DNA from: Candidatus Schekmanbacteria bacterium
GTDB taxonomy: Bacteria; CSSED10-310; JACPHN01
Assembly (NCBI GenBank): GCA_016188575.1
Contig: JACPHN010000115.1
Span: forward strand, 1-21,298
Reading direction: 5' to 3'
Length of the DNA: 21,298 nt
Notes under the pieces: model-generated
The model's input: the letters and a program-made list of their open reading frames with translations, nothing else
Told to the model about the DNA's origin: nothing
Database searches by the model: none
Part shown: in pieces, positions 1 through 8,888 of the stretch
How the letters are laid out: each line of letters starts with the position of its first letter
Position numbering within the stretch: position 1 is the first letter of the stretch
Program-made: the position numbers and the translations under genes

Positions 1-2
1 AC

Positions 3-559
3 GGAGCGGAAGAGAACTGGCGGATTATCGGCGAGATCGAGCAGGCAATCGGACGGTATGGAGAGAAAATGATCGACTTTTACCACGCCTGGGAACATTT
101 GGCCGCGGGTCTGCGGGCCTTCTCCGACGACGAATCCGCGCCGAAGATCGACCTGGCGCAGTGGCGCACGGTCCTCCGGGAGGATCCCCACGGCGTGGAG
201 AAGGCGATCCGCGCCCTCCGCTTAAGAGCTCGGCAGGAAAGCAGCGGCCGCTCATCCAGAAGGAATTGGGCTATTTCGTGCGGCACCGTCATGAGATGCC
301 CTACGGGGCGTACAGCTCGAGCGGCCAACCCATCGGCAGCGGGGTCCAAGAGGCCGCATGCAAGACTCTGGTCACTCAACGAATGAAACGATCCGGGATG
401 GCCTGGGGCCTGGCTGGCGGGCAGGCGATTCTGACGTTGCGCTCGTGGCTACAGTCGGGACGTTTCGCCGCGGCGTGGCACATTCTCAGCCCACTATTTC
501 GCCACCACTTTCACACTGCCACCAAGGAGGAGATTCGCGCGCAACGGCGAGCAGCATAG
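3..559 (+). pseudogene. ISKra4-family transposase remnant, C-terminal part, frameshifted
   Basis: This is the C-terminal half of a DDE transposase of the ISKra4 type. The reading frame is already open at the window edge (frame 3, ENWRIIGEIEQAIGRYGEK) and runs through DFYHAWEHL, which resembles the family's second-aspartate region. Around 215-245 the homology jumps to frame 2 and continues with KELGYFVRHRHEMPY, the highly characteristic PIGSGVQEAACKTLV (containing the catalytic glutamate), KRSGMAWGLAGGQAILTLRS and a stop at 557-559. The frame change means the element cannot make a full transposase without frameshifting. Its 5' half lies outside the window. Only about 15 bases separate its stop codon from recognisable pglX coding sequence, so the element sits inside, or has replaced part of, pglX. 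The family assignment rests on remembered family motifs. Confidence 0.8.
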
Positions 560-564
560 GCTAA

Positions 565-1533
565 GTCTCGAATCCGGGACTTGCACCCTTCGTGGCCACC
601 CACAACCACTTCGTGCTCGACCGCGGCGGCAAGGTCTTCAAACAGAGCGCCCCGGTGATCAAGCTGCCGCCGGAGGCGACGGAGGACGATCACCTCGCCC
701 TCCTCGGGCTGCTCAACTCCTCCACCGCTTGCTTTTGGATGCAACAAGTATTTCATTGCAAAGGCGGGCCGGGCGGGGCGTGTTCAAAAGACGAGAAGTA
801 CCACGACTTCTACGAGCACGACGCCACCAAGCTGAAACAGTTCCCCCTCCCCGCCGGGCGCCCCCTCTCCCTGGCCCGCCGCCTCGACGGTCTCGCCCAG
901 GATCGCGCCGCCCTGCTCCCCGCCGCGCTCGTCCGGACCACCACCCCCACCCGCGCCGGGCTCGCCGCCGCGCGCGCCGAGGCCGAGGCCATCCTCCGCA
1001 CCATGATCGCCCTGCAAGAGGAGCTCGACTGGATCTGTTACCGCCTCTACGGCCTGATCGCCGAGGACCTCACCTGTGCGTCCGCCGCGGCCGACCCACC
1101 GCCCCTCCGCCTCGGCGAACGCGCCTTCGAGATCGCGCTCGCTCGACAGGTCGCCGCGGGCGAGGTCTCCACCACCTGGTTCCCGCGCCACGGCTCGACA
1201 CCGCTCACCGAGATCCCCGCCGACTGGCCCGCCGCCGAACGCGGCGTGGATCCCACGCCGGTCATCGGCTGGGCCGGCTGGACGTATCTCCAAAAAGCCC
1301 AGGCCCTCGCCGGCTACTACATCCGCATGAAGGAGCAAGAGGGGTTCTCCGCCAAAAAGCTCACGCCCCTGCTCGCCGGGCTCCGCGAGCTGGTGCCCTG
1401 GCTCCGCCAGTGGCACAACGAGATCGATCCCGCTTATGGTGTCGGTATGGGCGATTACTTCAACGAATTCGTCTACGAAGAGGCCCGCGGCCTCCACCTG
1501 AGCGCAGAGTCGCTGGCAAGCTGGACACCCTGA
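565..1533 (+). pseudogene. pglX: BREX-2 adenine-specific DNA methyltransferase PglX, C-terminal fragment
   Basis: This is the C-terminal part of the BREX type 2 methyltransferase, which modifies host DNA so that self and phage DNA can be told apart. The frame opens just after a TAA at 562-564 and reads PGLAPFVATHNHFVLDRGG, then KVFKQSAPVIKLP, DDHLALLGLLNSSTACFWM and KLKQFPLP, the conserved target-recognition-side block of PglX. A C-terminal region with EELDWICYRLYGLI follows. The first possible start is GTG at 592, which has no convincing ribosome-binding site. Only about 315-320 residues remain of a family that is usually well over 1000, and no NPPY or SAM-binding motif is present, so it cannot methylate by itself. 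It ends 28 bases before pglY. The 5' part may survive upstream of the insertion element, outside the window. Confidence 0.85.
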
Positions 1534-1561
1534 GCGTCGCCCGGAAGAATCGAGGATCCCG

Positions 1562-4120
1562 ATGACGTTGCTGAAAACTCTGATCGACATCCCGGAACAG
1601 GTCCATCAGGGCGAATTCGTCCTGCGCCTCACCGAAGGTGTCCAAAGACACCAGGCCGCCGCCACCATCGACCAGTACGTCGTGACTCCCCAACTGCAAG
1701 GCGCATTTGACAACGCGCTGGGATTCATCCGCAGCGCCCTCGACACCGGGACCAGCAAGGCCGCCTACCTGCACGGCAGCTTCGGCAGCGGTAAGAGCCA
1801 TTTCATGGCCGTTCTGCACCTGCTGCTGCAGCGCCACGACCAGGCTCGCGCCATCCCCGAGCTCGCCGGGGTGGTCGCCAAACACAACGACTGGACCGAA
1901 GACAGGAAGTTTCTCCTCGTGCCCTATCATTTGATCGGCGCGAAGAGCATGGAATCTGCCATCCTCGGCCACTACGCCGAATACGTGAAGGCGGTGCGAC
2001 CCGATGCCCCGACCCCCGGCGTCTACGTCGCCGAGGGCTTGTTCGCGGATGCCCGCAACCTCCGCGCACAAATGGGGGACGCCGCCTTTTTTGCCGGCCT
2101 CAACGAAGCCCGACAGGTCGAGGACGCCGGCTGGGGCGCGCTCGCGGAACATTGGACCGCCGACCGCTTTACAGAGGCGCTGCACGCCCCGGCCGAATCC
2201 GCCGAGCGGGCCGGGCTCGTGGGCGACCTCGTCGACGGCTACTTCAAAGGATACAAGAACCTGGCCAAAGGCGGGGAGGAAACCTACATCGAGCTCGACG
2301 AAGGCCTGAGCGTGCTCAGCCGGCACGCCCACGGCCTCGGCTACGACGGCCTCATCCTCTTTCTCGACGAGCTGATTCTCTGGCTCGCGAGCCACGCCGC
2401 CGACGAGCGATTTCTCAGCCGCGAAGGCCAAAAGCTCGCGAAGCTCGTCGAGGCCCAGACCGCGAACCGCCCTATCCCGATCATTTCGTTCGTGGCCCGC
2501 CAGCGCGATTTGCGGGAGCTCATCGGCGACCACGTCACCGGCGCCGAGCAGCTCGCCTTTGCCGATGTCCTCAAGTGGTGGGAGGCCTGCTTCCACAAGA
2601 TCACCCTCGAAGACCGCAACTTGCCGGCCATCGCCGCGCGCCGGATCCTCGCCCCGCTCACGCCCACGGCGCGGCGCCGGATCGATGAAGCGTTTCAGGA
2701 AAGCACCAGGGTGCGCGAAGACGTGCTCGAAACTCTGCTCACAAGCACCGCCGACCGCGCCATGTTTCGCCAGATCTACCCCTTCAGCCCGGCGCTGGTA
2801 CAGGCGCTCGTGGCGCTGTCAGCGGTGCTGCAGCGCGAGCGGACCGCGCTCAAGATCATGCGCCAGATCCTCAGCGAGCAGCGCGATACGCTTCGCCTCG
2901 GCGACATCGTCCCGGTGGGCGACCTCTTCGACGCCATCATCACCGGCGACGACGCCATGACCGACGTGCTGCGGCTGCACCTCGGCAACGCCAAGCGGCT
3001 CTACTACCAGAAGCTCCGCCCCCTCCTCGAGCGCCAGCACAGTGTCCGCGCCGGCGAGCTCACCGCCGCAGACGCGGCCCGGGCCACGGCCTTTCGCAAC
3101 GACGACCGGCTGGTCAAAACCCTCTTGATCGCCGCGCTCGTGCCCGAAGTCGAGTGCCTGCGCGCGCTCACCCCAACCCGGCTCGCCGCCCTGAACCACG
3201 GCACCGTGCGCTCGCCCATCCCGGGGCGGGAAGGCCATACGGTGCTCACCAAGGTCCGGGGCTGGGCCGCCGAGGTGGGCGAAATCAAGCTCGGCGACGA
3301 GGCCGCCAACCCCACCATCTCCATCCAACTGCGCGGTGTCGACACGGAGAGCATTCTGCAAAAAGGCAAGCCCATCGACAATCCCGGCAACCGCCGCAAG
3401 CTCATCCGGGACCTCCTCTATCAGCAGGCCGGAATCATGACCGGTGAGCAGATCTGGGTCCAACACGACGTCACGTGGCGGGGCACGAGACGGACCGTGG
3501 AGATCGTCTACGCCAACGTGCGGGAGCTCGTCGACGACTCGTTCGGCGCCAGAGGCGACACCTGGAAGGTCATCATCGACTATCCCTTCGACGAGCCCGG
3601 CCACGGGCCGAAAGATGATATTACAGCGATCCAGCGCTTTCGCCGCGGCCACGCCCCGGCGCGCACGCTCGCGTGGCTGCCCGCCTTTCTCACGCCGCGG
3701 GCGCAAAAGGATCTCGGCACCCTCGTCATACGCGATCACATCCTCGCCGGTGAGCGCTTCGATCAATACGCCGATCACCTCTCCGCCAGCGATCGGAAAA
3801 CCGCCCGGGATCTCCTCGCCAACCAGAAAAATCAGCTCCGGCAACGCCTGATCAACTGCCTCGAGGGCGCCTACGGCATCACCACCGCGATCCCGGTGGA
3901 TCGAGCATTTCGGCCGCAGGACGGCGCAAGAAGGGGGCACGTTGACGGTCGCGAAGCTGCGGCGCTGGATCGACGAACCGGAAGTGCGCGGGCTTCCCAC
4001 CGAGGTCGAGAACCTCGTGATTCTTCTCTTCGCAGCGGAAACCGGCCGCTCCTTCTTCTACTACGGCAGCGTGGCGACGCCGGAGCTCACCAAGCTCGAC
4101 GACAATCTGGAGCTCCGTGA
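1562..4120 (+). CDS. pglY: BREX-2 P-loop ATPase PglY, N-terminal part up to a frameshift
   Basis: PglY is the large BrxC/PglY-type ATPase of type 2 BREX, a core component needed for phage resistance. The ATG is preceded by GAGG at 1552-1555. Residues 70-80 carry the P-loop HGSFGSGKSHF (Lys78), and residues 263-270 the Walker B ILFLDEL (Asp269, Glu270). The N-terminus LLKTLIDIPEQVHQGEFVLRL is typical of the family. Authentic sequence runs to about residue 776 (CLEGAYGITTAIP, near base 3890). After that this frame gives an arginine-rich tail ending at 4120 that looks non-native, while the real C-terminus continues in frame 3. As I recall the family, around 100 or more residues normally lie between those two points, so this looks like an internal deletion with loss of frame. 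It lies 28 bases after pglX. Confidence 0.88.
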   Translation: MTLLKTLIDIPEQVHQGEFVLRLTEGVQRHQAAATIDQYVVTPQLQGAFDNALGFIRSALDTGTSKAAYLHGSFGSGKSHFMAVLHLLLQRHDQARAIPELAGVVAKHNDWTEDRKFLLVPYHLIGAKSMESAILGHYAEYVKAVRPDAPTPGVYVAEGLFADARNLRAQMGDAAFFAGLNEARQVEDAGWGALAEHWTADRFTEALHAPAESAERAGLVGDLVDGYFKGYKNLAKGGEETYIELDEGLSVLSRHAHGLGYDGLILFLDELILWLASHAADERFLSREGQKLAKLVEAQTANRPIPIISFVARQRDLRELIGDHVTGAEQLAFADVLKWWEACFHKITLEDRNLPAIAARRILAPLTPTARRRIDEAFQESTRVREDVLETLLTSTADRAMFRQIYPFSPALVQALVALSAVLQRERTALKIMRQILSEQRDTLRLGDIVPVGDLFDAIITGDDAMTDVLRLHLGNAKRLYYQKLRPLLERQHSVRAGELTAADAARATAFRNDDRLVKTLLIAALVPEVECLRALTPTRLAALNHGTVRSPIPGREGHTVLTKVRGWAAEVGEIKLGDEAANPTISIQLRGVDTESILQKGKPIDNPGNRRKLIRDLLYQQAGIMTGEQIWVQHDVTWRGTRRTVEIVYANVRELVDDSFGARGDTWKVIIDYPFDEPGHGPKDDITAIQRFRRGHAPARTLAWLPAFLTPRAQKDLGTLVIRDHILAGERFDQYADHLSASDRKTARDLLANQKNQLRQRLINCLEGAYGITTAIPVDRAFRPQDGARRGHVDGREAAALDRRTGSARASHRGREPRDSSLRSGNRPLLLLLRQRGDAGAHQARRQSGAP

Positions 4121-4898
4121 AGAGAAGCTCCCCGAGCCGGCCGACTGGGAAGAAGCCGTGCGCCGGGCCGGGAAGATCTTCGGCCTCACGCTGCCCCACG
4201 GGCGCTCGGCCACGAGCGTGGGCAAGCTCACCGCCGAGGTGCAAGAAAAGGCACGGGCCGCCAAACCCGCCTGTGCCGACCTCGTCAGCAGGCTTGCAGA
4301 CGTGTACCGCGCCCGCGCTGTCCCTGTCGCCGGCAACCGCAAGAGAACCGCTGACGGCGCGCTCGCGCTCGTCGCGGCGCTGTGCGCCGCCGCAAGCCCC
4401 GTCCAGGCGCTGGCGACCGCGGCGGTGCCCACCACCGAAGCCGCCATGGGGGTCAGCATCAAGAAGGCGGCGGAAGTCGCCGGAGCGATCGCCGACACCC
4501 ATTGGGACATCTTCGCCGGACTCGAGAAAATCCAGGACGAGCGGGCAGAGGCGGCGCAAGAGGTCCTCGCCAAAGTGGCCCAGGCACTCGTCGCGGATGA
4601 GCACGCCACCGCGCTGCGATCGGCGCTGCAGACCGAGCAGAGCCGGGCGATCGAGATCATGACCAATCCGCCGAAACCATCCGAGCCACCGCGGCCGCCG
4701 ATCCACGATGCGCCCCCCGACCCCACGCCTCCCCCGCGCCCGCCACGAGAACCGGATGCGACCCGACGCGGGAACCAGGTGCGCCTGTCTGTCGAGGGTG
4801 CCCGGCAGACGCTTCAGGAGATCGTGGCGCTGCTCGAGAAAGATCCGAGTCTCGTCGCCGACATCGCCTGGTCCCTCTATCGAAAGGACCGGGCGTGA
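3942..4898 (+). CDS. pglY: PglY C-terminal fragment, out of frame with the N-terminal part
   Basis: This frame carries the true C-terminus of PglY: TVAKLRRWIDEPEVRGLP, then TEVENLVILLFAAETGRSFF, ADWEEAVRRAGKIFGLT and a proline-rich linker near residues 240-275, ending ALLEKDPSLVADIAWSLY. The first possible start is TTG at 3942 with no clear ribosome-binding site. Homologous-looking sequence extends upstream in the same frame to about 3897 (WIEHFGRR), so this is the continuation of the preceding gene, not an independent one. The stop overlaps the GTG start of pglZ by four bases, the coupling expected for a pglY-pglZ junction. Whether any product is made depends on reinitiation or on the shift being a sequence error. 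Confidence 0.75.
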   Translation: MTVAKLRRWIDEPEVRGLPTEVENLVILLFAAETGRSFFYYGSVATPELTKLDDNLELREEKLPEPADWEEAVRRAGKIFGLTLPHGRSATSVGKLTAEVQEKARAAKPACADLVSRLADVYRARAVPVAGNRKRTADGALALVAALCAAASPVQALATAAVPTTEAAMGVSIKKAAEVAGAIADTHWDIFAGLEKIQDERAEAAQEVLAKVAQALVADEHATALRSALQTEQSRAIEIMTNPPKPSEPPRPPIHDAPPDPTPPPRPPREPDATRRGNQVRLSVEGARQTLQEIVALLEKDPSLVADIAWSLYRKDRA

Positions 4899-7501
4899 CC
4901 CCCGTACCGCTATCGAAGGCCAGACTCCGCGCCCAGGTCGACGCCGTTCTGAAAAAGAAGCCGGAGGCCACGGCCATCGGAATCCGCACCTTTGCCCCCT
5001 GGCAGGGGCTGCCCGAGCTTCTCGTGGGCCATGTCACCTTTCAGATCGCCGACTGCTGCTCCGAGCTCGAGATGCGCGAGCGCCTCGTCCTGGGCGAAAA
5101 TACGGGGGTTCGCCAGATCCTGCTCACGCGCCTCGAGGAAAACAAGCTCAGTAGCGACGTGCTGACCCGCCTCGCCCGGCGGCGACTCGAGGAGCTCGGC
5201 CCCTGGTCCATCGTGCAGGAGATGTTCCGCGCGACACGGATCGATTCGCGCATCCTGGGGCAAACCTGGATGGCAGACGTGCTCGTCGAGCTCGCCCCTG
5301 CCGGCGGGTACGCGCCCGCCGCGCAGGGCGTCCTCGATCAGGACACCGTGTGGCGCGTGCTGCAGCAGCGGGGGCTGGGCCACGGCACCGAGCGGCCCGA
5401 TGCCCTCGACCTGCTCGCGTGGACTCTCGACCCCAAGCACCTCGGTGGCTACGACCATCAGCCCGAAGAGCTGCGCAGGGGACTGCGCGACCGCATCGCC
5501 GAGACCGCCGGGGAGCTGGGGCTCGCGCTGCTCGACTGTCTGCAGGCCGGCCACGGTGCGGACGCGCTGTGCATCGGCATTGTCTGTGGGATCGTCTGCG
5601 CCCCGGCGGCGGTCACCGAAGAGGCGCTGGTGCGCGCCGCAACCCGCCTCGAGAAGTTTGTGGGCGGCAAGACCATTTCCCGCGACACGGGTCGGGCCTG
5701 GGCCGGCGCGGCGCAAGACCTCTTCGCCAGGACGCCGGAGGGGGCGCGTGAGCTCCGCCCGTGGCTCGTGCGCGCCGATGGGCTCCTCGAAGAGATCCAG
5801 GCCGCGGGCTACGCCCACCTCAGCCCTCTGTCGCCCAAAGGGCTCGGGGCGCGGTTCGCACAATACGCCGAGGCGCTCGCCACCGCCGTCCGCGAACCGT
5901 CGCTCGCCACCGCCGTAAGCGAACCGTCCCTCGCCGGACTCGCCGAAAAAGCGGCGACCATCCGGCAGCATGCCCTCGCGACCGATCCGCAGCAACTCGA
6001 GCGGCTCGAAATGTCCCTGCGCCTCCCGCGGTTTCTGACCACCGAAGACAAGGAGCCGCGATCCCTGGCCGAAGCCATGGGGCGATACAGCCAGAGCGGC
6101 GCCTTCGTCGATTGGGCCCGCACCTGGCTGCGAGGGGGAGAGTCTTTTCCAAGAGTCTCCGCCAGCTACGAGGCGCTGCTGCGGCGGGTGACCGAGCGGC
6201 GGCAACGAGAAAACAAGCTCTTTGGCGCCAAGCTCGCCGCTGCTGTGGCTGCCGGTACCGCCAGCGACGTGCTGTTTGTCGAAGACGTCCTCGAGGACGT
6301 GGTTGCCCCCTTGGCAGCGCAAACGCCGGTCCTGCTGCTCGTGCTCGACGGCATGAGCGCGGCAGTCCTTGCGGAGCTCCTGCCCGACATCCTCGAAAAC
6401 GGCTGGCAACCGGTGACGAGGAACCAGCCGCCCCTGCGCCCCGTGCTCGCCACCCTGCCCAGCGCGACCCACATCTCCCGCACCTCGCTGTTGACCGGAA
6501 AGCTCCTGCAAGGCAACAGCTCTACCGAAAAGAGCGGTTTCGCTGCCCACCCCGCGCTCTGCGCGGTCGCGAAGTCGGCGCCCGTCCTCTTCCACAAGGC
6601 CGATCTCCAGGAACCCGGCGGCACCGGGCTCAGTGAGACCGTCCGCGGCAGCCTCTCCACCCCCGCCCAGCGCATCGTCGGCATCATCCTCAACGCGGTC
6701 GACGATGGCCTGCTCAAGAGCGATCAGCACCAACCCCGCTGGGACGTGGAATACCTGCGCTACCTCGCCGCCGTCCTGTATGAATCCCGGAGCGCCGGGC
6801 GCGGCATCATCCTCACGAGCGACCACGGCCACGTGCTGGAAGCCGGCACGACCTATCGCCCGTACGATGCCGGAGAACGGTGGCGCGAAGCCGTGGACGA
6901 CGTCGCGGAAGGCGAGGTCAGCGTTGCCGGACACCGCGTCCTCTCCGCATCGGGGAAGGGAATCATCGTCCCCTGGAGCGAAACGGTGCGCTACGCCGCC
7001 AAACGAAACGGCTACCACGGCGGGGGTACGCCCCAGGAAATGGTGGTCCCGCTGGCGGTGCTCCTGCCTGTGGGGACGGAGCTCCCGGGCTGGGAGGAGA
7101 CCGCGCTGTGCTCCCCCGACTGGTGGTCCGAGGAAGCGGCGGTGAACGCTTTCTTGCCCAGGCCTCGCAAGCGACCCACCACCGCACCAAGACCGGCGAA
7201 AGGCACCAGGAATGGGTCGCTCTTCCCACCGGCGGAACCGCCGCCGCCGGCCGCGAAGTCCCGCGCTTCCTGGGCGGAGGTGCTCTTCGCTTCGGAGGTG
7301 TTTGCGGCACAAAAACAAATCGTCGGGCGGGTCACACCGCCGGAGGATCAGATGCGAAAATTTCTCGCGGCGCTCGAGGAACGCGGAGGCAGCTTGACGC
7401 TGAGCGCTCTCGGACAGCGAATCGGCGCGAGCCCCATGCGCCTGCGGGCGTGGTCGCCGCCATGGCCCGCATCCTCAACGTCGACGGCTACGCGGTGCTG
7501 A
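4895..7501 (+). CDS. pglZ: BREX-2 phosphatase-superfamily protein PglZ, C-terminus frameshifted
   Basis: PglZ is the alkaline-phosphatase-superfamily core protein shared by all BREX types. It starts with GTG inside the pglY stop (GTGA). The metal-site motifs are present in order: LLVLDGMS with Asp485, LPSATHISRTSLLTGKL near 521-537, LTSDHGH with Asp643, His644 and His646, and YHGGGTPQEMVVPL with His708. The N-terminal 480 residues are helical and typical of BREX-2 PglZ. Near 7440-7448 the sequence CGGGCGTGG reads RAWSPPWPASS and stops at 7501. Restoring one G gives RGVVAAMARILNVDGYAV followed by SVDNASATVTLNAELLKMQF, in frame 1, with a stop at 7567-7569 that overlaps the brxD ATG. The gene therefore has a one-base deletion, or a sequence error, about 40 codons from its end. 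The ancestral span would be 4895-7569. Confidence 0.9.
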   Translation: MTPVPLSKARLRAQVDAVLKKKPEATAIGIRTFAPWQGLPELLVGHVTFQIADCCSELEMRERLVLGENTGVRQILLTRLEENKLSSDVLTRLARRRLEELGPWSIVQEMFRATRIDSRILGQTWMADVLVELAPAGGYAPAAQGVLDQDTVWRVLQQRGLGHGTERPDALDLLAWTLDPKHLGGYDHQPEELRRGLRDRIAETAGELGLALLDCLQAGHGADALCIGIVCGIVCAPAAVTEEALVRAATRLEKFVGGKTISRDTGRAWAGAAQDLFARTPEGARELRPWLVRADGLLEEIQAAGYAHLSPLSPKGLGARFAQYAEALATAVREPSLATAVSEPSLAGLAEKAATIRQHALATDPQQLERLEMSLRLPRFLTTEDKEPRSLAEAMGRYSQSGAFVDWARTWLRGGESFPRVSASYEALLRRVTERRQRENKLFGAKLAAAVAAGTASDVLFVEDVLEDVVAPLAAQTPVLLLVLDGMSAAVLAELLPDILENGWQPVTRNQPPLRPVLATLPSATHISRTSLLTGKLLQGNSSTEKSGFAAHPALCAVAKSAPVLFHKADLQEPGGTGLSETVRGSLSTPAQRIVGIILNAVDDGLLKSDQHQPRWDVEYLRYLAAVLYESRSAGRGIILTSDHGHVLEAGTTYRPYDAGERWREAVDDVAEGEVSVAGHRVLSASGKGIIVPWSETVRYAAKRNGYHGGGTPQEMVVPLAVLLPVGTELPGWEETALCSPDWWSEEAAVNAFLPRPRKRPTTAPRPAKGTRNGSLFPPAEPPPPAAKSRASWAEVLFASEVFAAQKQIVGRVTPPEDQMRKFLAALEERGGSLTLSALGQRIGASPMRLRAWSPPWPASSTSTATRC
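5876..5929 (+). repeat. 27-bp tandem duplication inside pglZ
   Basis: Two adjacent 27-base copies encode LATAVREPS then LATAVSEPS, followed by LAGLAEKAA. The copies differ at a few bases (CCGC versus AAGC, and the last base). The unit is a multiple of three and keeps frame. It lies in a non-catalytic helical stretch before the phosphatase domain. Confidence 0.85.
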
Positions 7502-7565
7502 GCGTCGACAATGCCTCGGCGACGGTCACCCTCAACGCCGAGCTGCTCAAGATGCAGTTTGGGTC

Positions 7566-8888
7566 ATGATCACGCCGGCCCGCAGACACGAGATCATCGA
7601 CGCCCTGCGCCGAGGAACGGTGCCGCGCCGCGGCCTGGAGACCTTCGCGGTCGGCCTCGAACCGTTCGCAAACGCGCTGCGCGCCGAGCTCGAAACGGTG
7701 TGCCGCGGCGGCAGCGCCTTCAAGGCCGTCCGCGGCGAATACGGCAGCGGCAAAACCTTCCTTTCGCGCTGGCTGGCCACCGAAGCGACGAAGCTCGGGT
7801 TCGCCACCGCGGAAGCGCAGGTCTCCGAGACGGAGACCCCGTTGCACCGCCTCGAAACCGTGTACCGCCGCCTCCTGGAACGACTCTCCACCGCCGCAAC
7901 CCCCGGCGGGGCCTTTCGCAGCGTCGTCGACGGCTGGTTCTACGCCATGGAAGAGGACGTGCTCGCCGAAGGCGCCATCAGCGAAGAAAACCAGGAAGAG
8001 CTGGTGGCCCGCACCAATGCCCTCATGGAGCAACGGCTGGCCGAAATCACCCGCACGGCCCCGAGCTTCGCCGCGGCGCTACGGGGCTATCGGCAAGCGC
8101 TCCTCCAGGGCGAGCTCGCCACCGCGGACGGTCTCATCGCCTGGCTGGCCGCCCAGCCCAACGTGGCCGCCGCGGCGAAACGGTTTGCAGGTATCAAAGG
8201 CGACATCGACCACTTCGGCGCCCTGAGCTTTCTCCAGGGCCTCCTCGTCATGCTCCGGGACTCCGGCTACAAGGGCCTCTTCGTCGTCCTCGACGAGGTG
8301 GAGACGCTCCAGCGCGTGCGCCGGGACGTGCGGGACAAAGGTCTCAACGCCCTTCGCCAACTCATCGATGAAGTGGATTCGGGCCGCTACCCCGGCCTCT
8401 ACCTGCTCATGACCGGCACGCCCGCGTTCTTCGAGGGCCCGCAAGGCATCAAGCGGCTTCCACCTCTGGCACAGCGACTCCACGTCGACTTTCAAACAGA
8501 TGTCCGATTCGACAACCCCCGGGCCGTGCAGATCCGACTCGGTGGGTTTTCCCACGAGAAGCTGTGCGCCGTGGGCGTGCGGGTGCGAGACGTGTTCGCA
8601 CACCATGCCGATCGCCCCGAGAGGGTGGTGAGCGTCGTCGACGACGCGTACGTCGCGCAGCTCGCGGCGGCCGTGGTGGGAAGGCTCGGCGGCAAGGTCG
8701 GCGTCGCTCCCCGCATCTTTCTCAAAAAGCTCGTGGGAGAGGTGTTGGACCGCGTGGATCAGTTCGAAGACTTTGATCCCCGCCAACACTACGCCCTGAC
8801 ACTCGGCGCAGAGGAGCTGAGCTGGGTCGAGCAACAGGCGACAGCGGCAGACGACGTCGACGACATCGCGCTCGAGATGGACCCGTGA
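7566..8888 (+). CDS. brxD: BREX-2 ATP-binding protein BrxD
   Basis: BrxD is the smaller P-loop ATPase of BREX types 2 and 6 (DUF2791-like family) and accompanies the BrxHI helicase. The 440-residue protein begins RHEIIDALRRGTVPRRGLE, the usual opening. It has the Walker A motif VRGEYGSGKTFL (Gly60-Thr64, Lys63) and Walker B LFVVLDEVETLQRV (Asp243, Glu244), then YLLMTGTPAFFEG and LAQRL, the sensor-like C-terminal half of the family. It appears full length and unbroken. The ATG overlaps the ancestral pglZ stop (ATGA), and its own TGA overlaps the GTG of brxHI, so it is translationally coupled on both sides. It could instead be named a generic BREX ATP-binding protein. Confidence 0.9.
   Translation: MITPARRHEIIDALRRGTVPRRGLETFAVGLEPFANALRAELETVCRGGSAFKAVRGEYGSGKTFLSRWLATEATKLGFATAEAQVSETETPLHRLETVYRRLLERLSTAATPGGAFRSVVDGWFYAMEEDVLAEGAISEENQEELVARTNALMEQRLAEITRTAPSFAAALRGYRQALLQGELATADGLIAWLAAQPNVAAAAKRFAGIKGDIDHFGALSFLQGLLVMLRDSGYKGLFVVLDEVETLQRVRRDVRDKGLNALRQLIDEVDSGRYPGLYLLMTGTPAFFEGPQGIKRLPPLAQRLHVDFQTDVRFDNPRAVQIRLGGFSHEKLCAVGVRVRDVFAHHADRPERVVSVVDDAYVAQLAAAVVGRLGGKVGVAPRIFLKKLVGEVLDRVDQFEDFDPRQHYALTLGAEELSWVEQQATAADDVDDIALEMDP

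Noticed and set aside
4910-7318. An 802-codon minus-strand open frame opposite pglZ
   Set aside because: It is antisense to recognisable PglZ motifs, with no domain of its own. Long antisense frames are expected at this base composition.
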